A stretch of DNA of 64,000 bases. Source: Corythucha ciliata (lineage: Eukaryota > Arthropoda > Insecta > Hemiptera > Tingidae). Below, piece by piece: positions 54,160 through 63,289 of this stretch. Below the pieces are notes generated by a model. It did not search any database, was not told the origin of the DNA, and saw only the letters and a list, made by a program, of their open reading frames with translations. Within the stretch, counting starts at the first letter, position 1. Each line of letters begins with the position of its first letter. The DNA lies in the NCBI GenBank assembly GCA_038030265.1, contig CM075937.1, forward strand, positions 40,590,198 through 40,654,197, in the 5' to 3' direction. Both the position numbers and the translations under genes were made by a program.

Positions 54160-54980
54160 TCCTAAGTGGATTCATTGTGATGTTCTTCGATCGGTTCATC
54201 TAGTCTTAAATCCCTCTCTTCCGTATGAGATTGAGAAGGTCCTTGGCTAGAGTCTCGCTGGCCGGAATATTATCAAGCGTGTGAAACGCTGCGAAGTGAT
54301 TCTGAGAAGATCGCTTTCTCCTCTTGAAGGGGTGGCGTATCCTAACCTTCTATAACTATTCCCTCCCCCCTCCAACAAGACAAGGTGTTTGGTCTGGCCT
54401 GGGTCTGGGCATGGAGCTATGTGAATTGTAGCCACCCAACCACTTATTCGTAGGAACACAGTCGTTCGAGAGGCTAATAACAATAGAATATTTTGGTTGA
54501 TCAAACGTAAATAAACTACGTTCTGACAGAATATGCCGTTAAACAACACACATTTCACTCGTGTGTCATGTTGCGAGAACTTGGCTTAGAGAACTTAGAA
54601 TATTCGGATATAGACAAGCGTAAATAAACGTTACTGCTTCTGGCAAGCTCGTTAAACAAACAATTCGGCTCATGTGTCGGATTGCGTGAACTTAGCCGCA
54701 GAAACATTATGTTTTTAAAAATATCGTATTTGAAAAGATAAACAAAACGAAAATTCTACAGAATTCGTTGAATTTGGCATTGCGTTGTGCCAGGTTCACG
54801 GAAGTCTGTTTCACTAATGTGAAAATTAAGAAAAAATCGTAGAGATTCTCTGTTGTATTTGAAGGTACCTGTCCACTCAATGACCATTTCAGGGCTACTT
54901 CAATAATTTGTCCAAAAAATAATAGCGCGGGGCTTTTCTTATTCGAGGGAGATTGCCCCAAAGAGTGCTTTTGGTTGGTT
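54160..54980. other. intergenic, nothing recognised
   Basis: Two loosely similar segments (54480-54545 and 54595-54690, both with CGTAAATAAAC and TTAAACAA) suggest a diverged direct repeat. No gene recognised. Confidence 0.35.
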
Positions 54981-54984
54981 TGGT

Positions 54985-55215
54985 AAATTTGGTTTGATGT
55001 GGCGAAAAATCCCTGAAATTGGGTTTTAAAAGAGCCAAGTCCACGAAATTAGGATTGAAAGAGCGAAAGTCTGTAATAGCGAAAGCAACGAAATTTAGGT
55101 TCATATGAACCAACGAAATTGGGTTTTAATGAAGAAACCCACGAAATCGGGAATTGAACTAGACGAATCCGCAAATTTAGTTTTGAAAGATCGAAAATCC
55201 GCGAAACTGGTTGGG
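54985..55215 (-). repeat. F2 repeat array
   Basis: Units such as AAATTGGGTTTTAAAAGAGCC and CACGAAATTAGGATTGAAAGAG spaced about 30 bp, same orientation as 53290-53690. Confidence 0.6.
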
Positions 55216-55454
55216 GGTTAGACTCACCAGACGTTACAATTTGGGACCGAAAGGTAGGACAAAAATAGGTCAATTTAAAAAAGAAACGGTCAGTATAACC
55301 TTATACGGTACATATAACATGAAAACTGGTTGTGTAACCCCCTAAACAGTACCTAATTCATGAACACAGCACAGAAAGAGTCCCTATATGAATCTTAGGC
55401 ATAACTTACGGAAGTCAGGCCAACTAGGGGACTTTAACGAGCCCCCCTTATACA

Positions 55455-57180
55455 ATACTAGGCTACCTCTTCGAAGTATCTGAGGGTGTAAACTGGGACT
55501 CCACACTAACCTGGAACAAACAGCTGGGCTAGGTTGCCGACAGGGGTAACAAATTGCTTATGAAGGCGAAAAACACCTGCGGTAAAACGAGGGGGCTGCG
55601 TATGGTCTTATGTCTGTGGACTCGTCGATGGTCAGACTCGCACCAACACACCACGCAGTGTTCTGGTGTCACAAGGTGGAACAAGTGGCGTGTTCAAGGG
55701 ATCAAGGTACAAATTTTGAGCCGCCATTCATTCAATTAAAAAAAAAAAAATGCTCTCACTGACGTTCAGAGACAGGTGTGAATGACGGTCACTCGGGCAA
55801 TGCACTCCAATCCCATTTGAAGCTTCATTTCCTCCCAATATGATATCTTCATCAATAGGGCGGCAGTGATGTCGGCCCTAAGGGATAAAATATGCGGTAT
55901 ATGTGGAGGGGTGGGAGCTTCAATACCTGGAGGGCCCACACCAAGATCCTGGACGAGGTTCAGAATCCCGTGCTGGGCACGATACCTGGTGTCATGCCCA
56001 GAACTTTCAAAGACTGCCTTCTGTTTTCCATCCGCCTCGTGTACGGTGAAGGGCAGACAGTGAAAATGAATCACAACGAACGGTTATGGTCCACAAACGG
56101 AGCTATTAGACGACTAACGAAACGGGTGCGGGAGTATACGGGGTGGGACCCTCCTTTAAGGGGGAGTTGTACATGTGTTTCCTCGACCCCCCTCAAATCA
56201 TACCTCGCCCACTCGGCGTTACGTAAATTACCGCCGTATTTCTGCACCAAACGTGGATTTCAAGGTCTCATTTAAATCTTCACGAAATTCCGCACAACCG
56301 TACGATCTTCTTTTTTCATATTTCAACCCCTAAAATAACTGTAAAACGTACCTAAACTTTTACCTTAAAAATTCATTCTTTCGACGACGTATTCAGGAAT
56401 GCAAGATGGTACGGTTGTGCGGAATTTCCTGAAGATTTAAATGAGACCTTGAAATCTAGGATTGGTGCAGAAATACAGCGATAATTTACGTAACGTGGAA
56501 TAGGCGAGGTTTGATTAGAGAGGGGTCGAGGAAACACATGTACAACTTCCCCTTAAGCCTGCCTACACCTCTAGATGTGCGCACCAGCGGTCTTCCAAGC
56601 TGAAGTCTACGCAATTAAAAGCCTGTGTTGCTGAAAATATACAGAGGGACAAACAGAATACCCACATCCGTATCCTTACGGATAGGCCACTAGGCATCGA
56701 GTTCAGGGCTTGTATGGGGCTGCCACTAAAGCTTTTGTCTTCTCGCCCAGGATAACAAGGTGACTCTTGAATGCGTACCGGGACACAAGGTCATTGATAA
56801 GAACGAGGAGGCGGTTTCCCTGGTCAGGAAGGGCTCGAGTAAAGCGACTTCACTGTTCCAGGCCCGGCCACCATCAGCCTTAAGGATGGCGATAGCGAGA
56901 TGGGTTAGCGCTTATTGATGGGGCTATACGCTGGTAAATACTGGAGGGTCATCAACAGAGTAAGCGCACGGTTGAAGGACCGTGCAGGTGGCTTGTATAA
57001 CAAACAAATTGCTCCGCTATAACCGGAAAGACCTTAGAACGGCGGTGGGTCTTTTACAGGCTTCTGTCAGCTCGGATACAGCCTACATCGATCGGGGTGA
57101 CGAAAGATGTCGTTGTTGGGACTGCCAACTTCACTAGACTGATTCAATACATGCTCTGCGACCCCAAGACAGTGAAGAGA
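55455..57180 (+). pseudogene. LINE remnant A: RT C-terminus, linker and RNase H region
   Basis: In shifting + frames: GVNWDSTLTWNKQLG (RT thumb region, about 55475), KTRGLRM, then HTKILDEVQNPVLG (55940 region, resembling the RT-RNase H linker of I/R1/LOA-type LINEs), FQAEVYAI (56595), GHKVIDKNEEAVSLVRKGSS (about 56785-56840, the GHxGxxGNExAD RNase H motif) and KDLRTAVGLLQASV with RCWDC (57030-57125), as in the C-terminal Cys motif region. Frameshifts and stops abound. A TTAA-flanked MITE (56160-56552) splits it between linker and RNase H. Confidence 0.65.
56160..56552. mobile_element. MITE with TTAA target duplication, inside LINE A
   Basis: A 393-bp element with inverted arms of about 155 bp containing GGAGTTGTACATGTGTTTCC, CTCGACC and TTTAAATCTTC. 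TTAA is on both sides (56156-56159, 56553-56556), the target of piggyBac-type transposons. The loop is about 80 bp and there is no coding capacity. Confidence 0.7.
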
Positions 57181-57189
57181 TAGTGAAGA

Positions 57190-58620
57190 GATCAGCCAAA
57201 CTCCGCTGGGAGGCAACCCGTTACCCAGTACATAAAACGTATCTAAACAGAGCAACGGAAGACCTGAATGATGCTCTCTTAATGGAGAAACAATTCAAAA
57301 ACAAAGAGATCTCCTCACTTTGGAAAGAACTGATGGATCATTGTAGAGGAAGGCCCAGATGGTCACCAAAGAAAATATTGACATCCCACCTCTTTTCTAC
57401 AACAGTAGTTGGTACTCCACACCTCTGGAAAAGGCAGAACTGTTCTCGACAATTTTGGATGAACAATTCAAATTAAAATTGAAGAAGAAATCCACGATAG
57501 CTTGACGTCACCACTGCAATTGAGTTCCTTTCACGATTTCTTTCGACGAACCCAGGCGAATAGTGTCATTCGTCGCTTAAGATGCAAGAAAGCACCGGGA
57601 AGTGACAACATCACAAAACCCTGCTGCTTCACATGCTTCGCAAGACGCTAATCTTCAAAGCTTGTCTCAGACTAGGTCATTTACCATCCAAATGGAAGCA
57701 CGCCCCTGTTATTCTCATCCATAAACTTAATAAACCTGTCAGAAACCCACAAAGCTACCGCCCAATAAGCCTTCTCCCTCTCCTCTCCAAAGTTTTCGAA
57801 AGGCTACTTCTACCTAAGTTAGTCCACTACCTTGAACCTCTCATACCAGCAACCCAGTTCGGATTCCGAAACGCCCACTCTGGCATCCTGGATTGCTCTT
57901 CATGCTCAAGCCCGTTCTCCCTGACTCCTACTACCGAGTAATCCTGTCCTACCTAACAAACCGCACATTTACTGTCAGATATAAAACAGCCGTATCTCGC
58001 ACGCGACTTATTCGAGCGGTTGTCCCCCAAGGTAATGTGCTGGGCCCACTACTATTACAAGCATTCACGGGTCACATTCCTTCTTCTCCTAACTTGACTT
58101 CTGCTCAGTTTGCTGATGACGCAGCTTTCCTCTGTAGCTCGCCAAGAGGTGAGAGAGCGGGTTGAGAGCTCGAGGAGCTCTCCGTCGACCTCAACGATTG
58201 GGCCTCACGCAGGAAAATAAAACTCAATCCACAAAAGTCCAGCTGCGTAATTTTCACTTAGCTCCACAACCATCCTACGCCACGCAATTGAGAGTTGGTG
58301 AAGTTCAAGTGCCCACAGAACTTGCCGTCCGTTGCCTGGGACTTGATAAACGTCTGACCTTCCAAGCCCACGTAACATCCAAACTTCAAAGATGCCGCCA
58401 TCGTCTCAGAAATCTCAAGCCCCTTCTGGAAAACCCGTCTCTATTATCATTTGACACAAATCGTCTCATTTACCCAACGTTAATACGTTCAATCTGGGAA
58501 TACGGCTCTCAAATCAATCGTATCCAAACTTTTCAAAACCGCGTTTTGAGTGTCATGACGGACGCACCGTGGTATATCAGAAACAACAGCCTCCACAAAG
58601 ACGTTGATTGAATCAATGGA
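57190..58620 (+). pseudogene. LINE remnant B: jockey-like reverse transcriptase
   Basis: Starts with RWEATRYPVHKTYLNRAT and LWKELM, as in the region preceding the jockey RT. Then come KAPGSDNI-type sequence in another frame (57590), LGHLPSKWKHAPVILIHK with SYRPISLLPLLSKVFERLLL and QFGFR (57670-57880), YLTNRTFTVRY, AVVPQGNVLGPLL and the catalytic box FADDAAF (58105-58125), and YLGLDKRLTFQAHV-like and YPTLIRSIWEYGSQI segments to 58600. At least three frame changes are needed. It directly abuts LINE A on the same strand. Confidence 0.8.
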
Positions 58621-58699
58621 ATTGAGCCATGATATTGAACCGTGTAAACGCGCCTCTAAGCCTTTTATTTTTTAAACATGATTTTAAAAAATAGATGGG

Positions 58700-58800
58700 A
58701 CGATGGGAGTGGCCAACTTCTCGTAAACCAACCCATAAACGAAATCGTTTGTTTAGCGGCGTTCTAGACGTAAAATCGTTTGTTTAATCATATTTCAACA
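58700..58800 (+). repeat. CGTTTGTTTAGC repeat, second locus
   Basis: GTGGCCAACT, ACGAAATCGTTTGTTTAGCG and ACGTAAAATCGTTTGTTTA match 19040-19170. Confidence 0.65.
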
Positions 58801-59440
58801 AACATGGCTGTTTCAACAGCTTAAATTGGAGATTTTCTAGTCCAGTACTGCGAGTCAACGCGGGAAAATGACCGTATTCTGTGTATAGTGGACAGTCTGT
58901 TTGCGGTGTTCTATATGAGTGCAAGGGAGAGGGAGATGTAGGTACCAAATTTACCGAGAATCCGTCTCGCCAATCGAATAGAAAAGATAGCTAGTCGGTA
59001 ATATCCGGCTAGGCAAAAAACCAGCACGACGCTTAGGCTCTCAGGGTCCCGACTGAGTTGTTACTGTGCTGAGAATAAAAATTGAATAACAATTGAAACG
59101 GATAATGTGCATTAATTGTACCCATTGTAATCCCACGCGTATGACGATCCCTATAACTCTGAATGAATTTTATGCTTATCAGAGCAAGGGTGGTGGCATC
59201 GCAAGCTGGCTCCTACGCACGACGCATTATTTAGAGTTAATGTCGTCTAGTTCGAGCGTACCTTTGGTAATGAACGGAAGAGGTAAATAAATAAAAAATT
59301 GTCGACATAAATTATTGTTTGACAAAGAGCCACCGGAAGTTGAATGAATATGATGAAAATAGTAAAAAAAAGTGATGAAGTTTCTAAAGATAAATTAAAT
59401 AATTAAATAGACGAATACAATGTTTATCATGCACTAGCAC
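58800..59440. other. intergenic 3' flank of the clip protease
   Basis: No gene recognised. On the - strand no canonical AATAAA/ATTAAA lies within 160 bp after the protease stop codon; the 3' end is unassigned. Confidence 0.4.
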
Positions 59441-59620
59441 TCAAGGTTCGTTTTTCTGTCCATTAATTTTTAACGCGATCCAATCTAAATATCGGTTCAC
59501 TCTCGTATAAACCCCCGGTTTTCCTTTTTCACCGCAACGGATGCCCCACGAAACAACGCCGATGGTCACCCAACGATTGTCTTCGCGACGTTGAGTCATT
59601 AATGGTCCTCCGGAATCCCC
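59441..59620 (-). CDS. clip protease exon 8 (catalytic Ser, stop)
   Basis: The acceptor is CATTTTAG. Encodes [23 protein letters not shown] and a short KNEP tail, then TGA at 59443-59441. Confidence 0.95.
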   Translation of the reverse strand, partial: GDSGGPLMTQRREDNRWVTIGVVSWGIRCGEKGKPGVYTRVNRYLDWIALKINGQKNEP

Positions 59621-61935
59621 CTAAAATGTCGGTTGAAAAAAAAAAAAAAAAATGTTTTGTGGTTGTGAAGCGGGGTGGGGGTGGGGAGTGCGTACCTGAC
59701 ACGAATCTTTTCCACCCTCGAAAGCCGCGGCGCACATGTTGGTCTCGAAAACGGTTTGCGTGAAACTTTTGTCACACCGTTCTTGTTCCCAGACGGGTAT
59801 CGGCACCTCTCGAAGAATGTCGCTCATGGGTCCTCCGTAAATTGTGACACCCCAGCCTGTTTTTGTTTTTTTGGTTCGTTTTAAAATTCGTTATCTTATA
59901 TTTTATACTTATTATTATTATTATTAATTATTAATTTTTTAAAGCAATTTTAGAGGCGATCAGACCTGCTACAACGGCGGTGGTGTTTTTAAAATTACTG
60001 TCAACGTAAGGCGCTTTTGTGGGCAGGCAAATCGGTTGACAGTACACGTCGTACGAGACGGGGGCTTTAAGCCGTAGAATGGCGATGTCGTTCTCAAATG
60101 TCGGCTTGTCGAAATCTTCGTGCGACATAATTTCTTCAATTTCGAAGTCGACGGCGTTCGAGTCGTTGACACGGTTGAAATCATACTCGCCGACTCGGAC
60201 AATCAATTCCTCGGGTCGTAAACTAGACGAGCGATTTTTTTTGTTTTTTAGAAAAAAAAACGAATAGTTACCCCAAATTTTTTGTTTGATTGTCTATTTC
60301 TTATACTCAGGCACGCAGTGAGCGGCTGTTAAAACGTGCTGTTTCGTGATTAGAACGCCACCGCAGAAATGACCGTAATTCTCTTTCAACAGGAGGGCGA
60401 CAACCCACGGCCAGTCCCGTGCTTTGGCCGCCTGAGGCATCACTCGGGCCAATTGTTTACTGCTGAATCCGCACTCTAGGAAAGTTTGAAAATCAACTCA
60501 GTCAATTGAGGCGTGATGGGAATGAGTGAGGTCGTTTTATTACCCGAAATAAAGATTTTAGTATGTCTCCCCTTTTTCTACAGCCCTTAAAAGAAACTTC
60601 CCCCTACATTTTATTTTTAGGGTAGAATCCCATCAGACGGAATAAAAGGCCTAGAATTAAAGATTCTTGCCCGTTAAAAGTCATTTTGTCAATGTAATTA
60701 AACCGGGAAGCCCGTAAAACCAACATTTCTTATACTTAACATGACCCCCGTAAAATAGACAATGGTTGGTTTTGCAAAGGGAAAATAATCGCCTTCCGTT
60801 TATTAACTTCAGTTTAAAGTACCTTCAGGTTCACCAAGTCCCTCGTAATTTGCATTGTTCGAACCTATTTCCTCTTGTTCAATCTGAATGATGGCATTAT
60901 CCTGGTCGTCAACTGCTTGCCTTTTGACGACGTTATGTGGACAGCACACGCCCATCTTTCTGTAATAAAACCGAACGGATAGGACAATAATAAGGGCGAG
61001 ATGGGGAATTGAAAAAAAAAAAAAAAAATCGATAAAACGAAACCTTTTAGAACGGACGCACGAATAAACGTTCTCATTTTGGTAGCCCTCTTGGAATTTG
61101 GGCAGCTCGCAGGAGCCTCTGGGGAGACAACGGCCTTCGTCACCGTTGGCGTTGACGCATTTGGGCGCTAGAACGTCCTGAATGGGGAAAAATGAAATAG
61201 AAAACAGAAATCAACGGCAAAACTCCGTTATCAAGGGGAAAACTTACAATTTCTTGTACCGTACCTTTTTTTGTCCGTCGTGATTGAAGGAATCTGTAAA
61301 AAAAATAAAATAGATGAATGAATGAGTATACAAATGAATGAAAAAGGACTAGAAAAAGCGCAACAGCACTTGATGGACAGTAATCATTAAACCCTAAATC
61401 GCCAGTGCCAACGTTTGTTAATTTATATCCGCGAGGGCTTCCAGCAATGGCGGTGAAGGCACCGCGAAAACCACAGACAAAACTACTCCTCTCACCCCCC
61501 CTCCCATCACCAAACCAACCTTTTACGGTTTTAGTTCGTTGCAGTGCTCTAGCTTCGTCCCTACCTCACCACCCCCGCACGCTTCACCGCTATTAAATTA
61601 AATTAAATAAGATTCCCCAGCTGGTGTATGTCTGTGACAACTGACAAGGGCTGCATTTTAGCTTAGAAAGTTTCTAGCGCGTTAAAACGGATTTACAAGG
61701 TGGCAAATGTTGCGTATTTATATCAAGTTACATTCCCCAGTGGGGGTGGCGGTGGGGGAAAATGTGGGACATACAATCCTTTTCTAGTTGTTAACTTGAG
61801 CACGCTGTTCTTTACAATGAAAGTAATACGACGAGAACTGGAGGGAAAATAAAGTAAAAACCTAGGCGGGAAGAGGAGGGCTGGTGTACACGTAAAAAAA
61901 ACAACGAAAACGACGACAGTACTAAAACGCAACAT
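59441..61935 (-). CDS. secreted clip-domain trypsin-like serine protease (eight exons)
   Basis: Predicted 385 residues. Exons in order: 61935-61862, 61293-61248, 61177-61044, 60959-60823, 60475-60307, 60222-59966, 59856-59696, 59620-59441; all phases agree. Residues 1-19 ([19 protein letters not shown]) are a signal peptide. The clip domain has C47, C57, C63, C80, C90, C91, ending VCCP. An acidic linker covers about 93-131. The chymotrypsin-fold domain has TAAHC (H183), ENDIAIL (D232) and GDSGGP (S329); D323 at the S1 position predicts cleavage after Arg/Lys. C132 can bridge to C248. The presumed activation site reads LAR|VMPQ instead of [28 protein letters not shown] resembles horseshoe-crab proclotting enzyme and insect CLIP proteases, so a role in clotting, melanisation or Toll cascades is plausible. 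NDS (206) and NTT (266) are N-glycosylation sequons. First two exons are less certain. Confidence 0.88.
59696..59856 (-). CDS. clip protease exon 7
   Basis: The acceptor is AAAACAG. Encodes [12 protein letters not shown] through GGKDSCQ; D323 sets trypsin-like specificity. Donor CAG|GTACGC. Confidence 0.93.
59966..60222 (-). CDS. clip protease exon 6 (catalytic Asp)
   Basis: The acceptor is CGTCTAG. Encodes [26 protein letters not shown] and VVAG. Donor G|GTCTGA is non-consensus after GT but phase-correct. Confidence 0.92.
60307..60475 (-). CDS. clip protease exon 5 (activation site, catalytic His)
   Basis: The acceptor is TTTCCTAG. Encodes [31 protein letters not shown] and TAAHCV. Donor GA|GTATAA, phase 2. 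Confidence 0.92.
60823..60959 (-). CDS. clip protease exon 4 (end of clip, linker)
   Basis: The acceptor is TTATTACAG. Starts KMGVCCP, the last two clip cysteines, then an acidic, Asn/Gln-rich linker. Donor G|GTACTT, phase 1. Confidence 0.85.
61044..61177 (-). CDS. clip protease exon 3 (clip domain)
   Basis: The acceptor is CCATTCAG. Encodes four of the six clip cysteines (C47, C57, C63, C80). The donor AG|GTTTCG is weak but phase-correct. Confidence 0.85.
61248..61293 (-). CDS. clip protease exon 2
   Basis: A 46-nt exon between TTTACAG and a strong GTAAGT donor, encoding [15 protein letters not shown] in the only frame that joins both neighbours. Confidence 0.6.
61862..61935 (-). CDS. clip protease exon 1 (signal peptide)
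   Basis: Encodes a hydrophobic leader of 19 residues and LLFPP. The donor AG|GTTTTT is weak, but the phase (2) fits exon 2. An acceptor-like TTTCAG four bases before the ATG allows a 5' UTR intron. Confidence 0.6.
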
Positions 61936-62340
61936 GCCCCTGAAACTTTAGTATTTGACCTAGAAACTGGTCATTTGACCCCCATCCTCTCTGCAAAAGG
62001 ATTCAAGCCAATTGCAGTGGGAGAACCCGCCCCCCTTGTCCATTCACAGGGAACTGGCGCGATGCGGAGGAAAAAATGTTGGCAAGGTGAGAACTTTCCT
62101 GATTGGCGCTGTAAACGCGGCTGGACAGTGTGAGATCATCCCATGAAATTGGCCACTTTACTCTTTGAAAATTGCTATTGTCTATCAACAAAACTGAAGA
62201 TTTATCCCACGCGATTGTCTGTTGATGTTGCGATAATTTATCATAGAATAAAACCTGAAAGTTTGGCTTTGAAACTTCTAAAATTTGATGAGCCTCAAGG
62301 CTCATTCAAAACTAAAGTTGATGTAATTTGCCTCCTCCAT
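61936..62340. promoter_or_regulatory. upstream region of the clip protease
   Basis: No TATA box recognised. Three TGACC/GGTCA half-sites lie within 61948-61980 (TTTGACC, TGGTCA, TTTGACC), the pattern bound by nuclear receptors; their use is unproven. Confidence 0.25.
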
Positions 62341-62344
62341 AAAC

Positions 62345-62565
62345 CACGAGTGATAATTTTCTCAATTTTAGCCACGAATCAGCCCCTTTTCTCATTTTTA
62401 TTCCCACATTATTAGCACTGATAACCGCGGATTAGCGATTTGCCCCCATTTATTACACGAATTAGCGCTATCTTGTTTAATTTAAGCCACGAAATGGTCT
62501 CCATAAACCGCGAATTGGCATTTTCTCAAATGCATGTAGTTAAGGAAAGGCGCTCACTCACGGCT
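62345..62565 (+). repeat. F1 repeat array, sense arm
   Basis: Sense monomers (TTTTAGCCACGAATCAGCC, GATTAGCGATTTGCCCCC) run up to a centre near 62540, including AGCCACGAAATGGTCTCC..AAACCGCGAATTGG. Confidence 0.7.
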
Positions 62566-62805
62566 AAGATTGGGAAAACGCTAGTTTAAGGTTTCTGGAG
62601 ACAACTTCGTGGCTAAAATGATGGAGAAAAAACGATAATTCATGGCTAAAGTGGAAAAAATTGCTTATTCTCGGCTAAAATTGTGAAAATCGTGGATTGG
62701 TGCGGATGAAATTGAGAAAAAGTGTTAATACACAGTTTAATTTTTGAAAAATGCTCATTCGTGGCTAAAATAGGGAGACATAACAGAATTGAGAGGAATT
62801 ACACT
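62566..62805 (-). repeat. F1 repeat array, antisense arm
   Basis: Antisense monomers. The reverse complement of 62583-62625 matches 62480-62530 (TTAGCCACGAAGTTGTCTCC..AAACC), so the two arms form a large imperfect hairpin. Confidence 0.7.
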
Positions 62806-62809
62806 ATTC

Positions 62810-63190
62810 GGAGCTAAATATCAGTGAAATCACAGGTTTCGGGTCTTGAATGTTCCCGAAATTGCACGTTTCGTGTCTCAAAATCCATGAAATTTGGTTG
62901 TTTCCTGTTTTTATTTTCGCGAAATGGGAAGTTTCGGGCCTTATTGTAGTTGGCGGAACGTGGGCTAGCCGGCCATAGCAGCGCATTCTGACGAATAGCC
63001 GCTAAGTTTACACATGCCCCAAACATTTTTGGGACGATTTTTGCTCGAAATTGGAATGCCTCGCTGAATATTCGCGATATGTTTCAGGTTCAAGTAATCG
63101 TGAGATTGCCAGTTTGTTTGTTTGTGTTTTTAAATTGCAAATCCGTTGTTGTATTTTTTTCAATGGGACCTGGGCTAGCCGGTCTCAACA
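62810..63190. repeat. F3 units and a GTGGGCTAGCCGG duplicate
   Basis: 62810-62950 carries antisense F3 units (GAAATTGCACGTTTCGTGTC, GAAATGGGAAGTTTCGGGCC). CGTGGGCTAGCCGGCCATAGCAGCGC (from 62959) recurs in diverged form from 63170, about 210 bp on. Confidence 0.5.
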
Positions 63191-63289
63191 GCGCCCAAAA
63201 TCGGACCCTGACCCTTGGAAGCTGCCCGATCTTTTGTTCCGACCCCGCTATTGGCTGCGACCACGGTTGTAAAAGGGCACTTGAGCCGC

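Noticed and set aside
55892..56275. 127-residue open frame as an independent gene
   Set aside because: Its first half reads as the RT-RNase H linker of LINE A and its second half is the arm of the TTAA-flanked MITE.
60865..61143. 92-residue - strand open frame in the protease locus
   Set aside because: It reads through exons 3 and 4 and the intron in a frame without clip cysteines, whereas the spliced frame gives a perfect clip domain.
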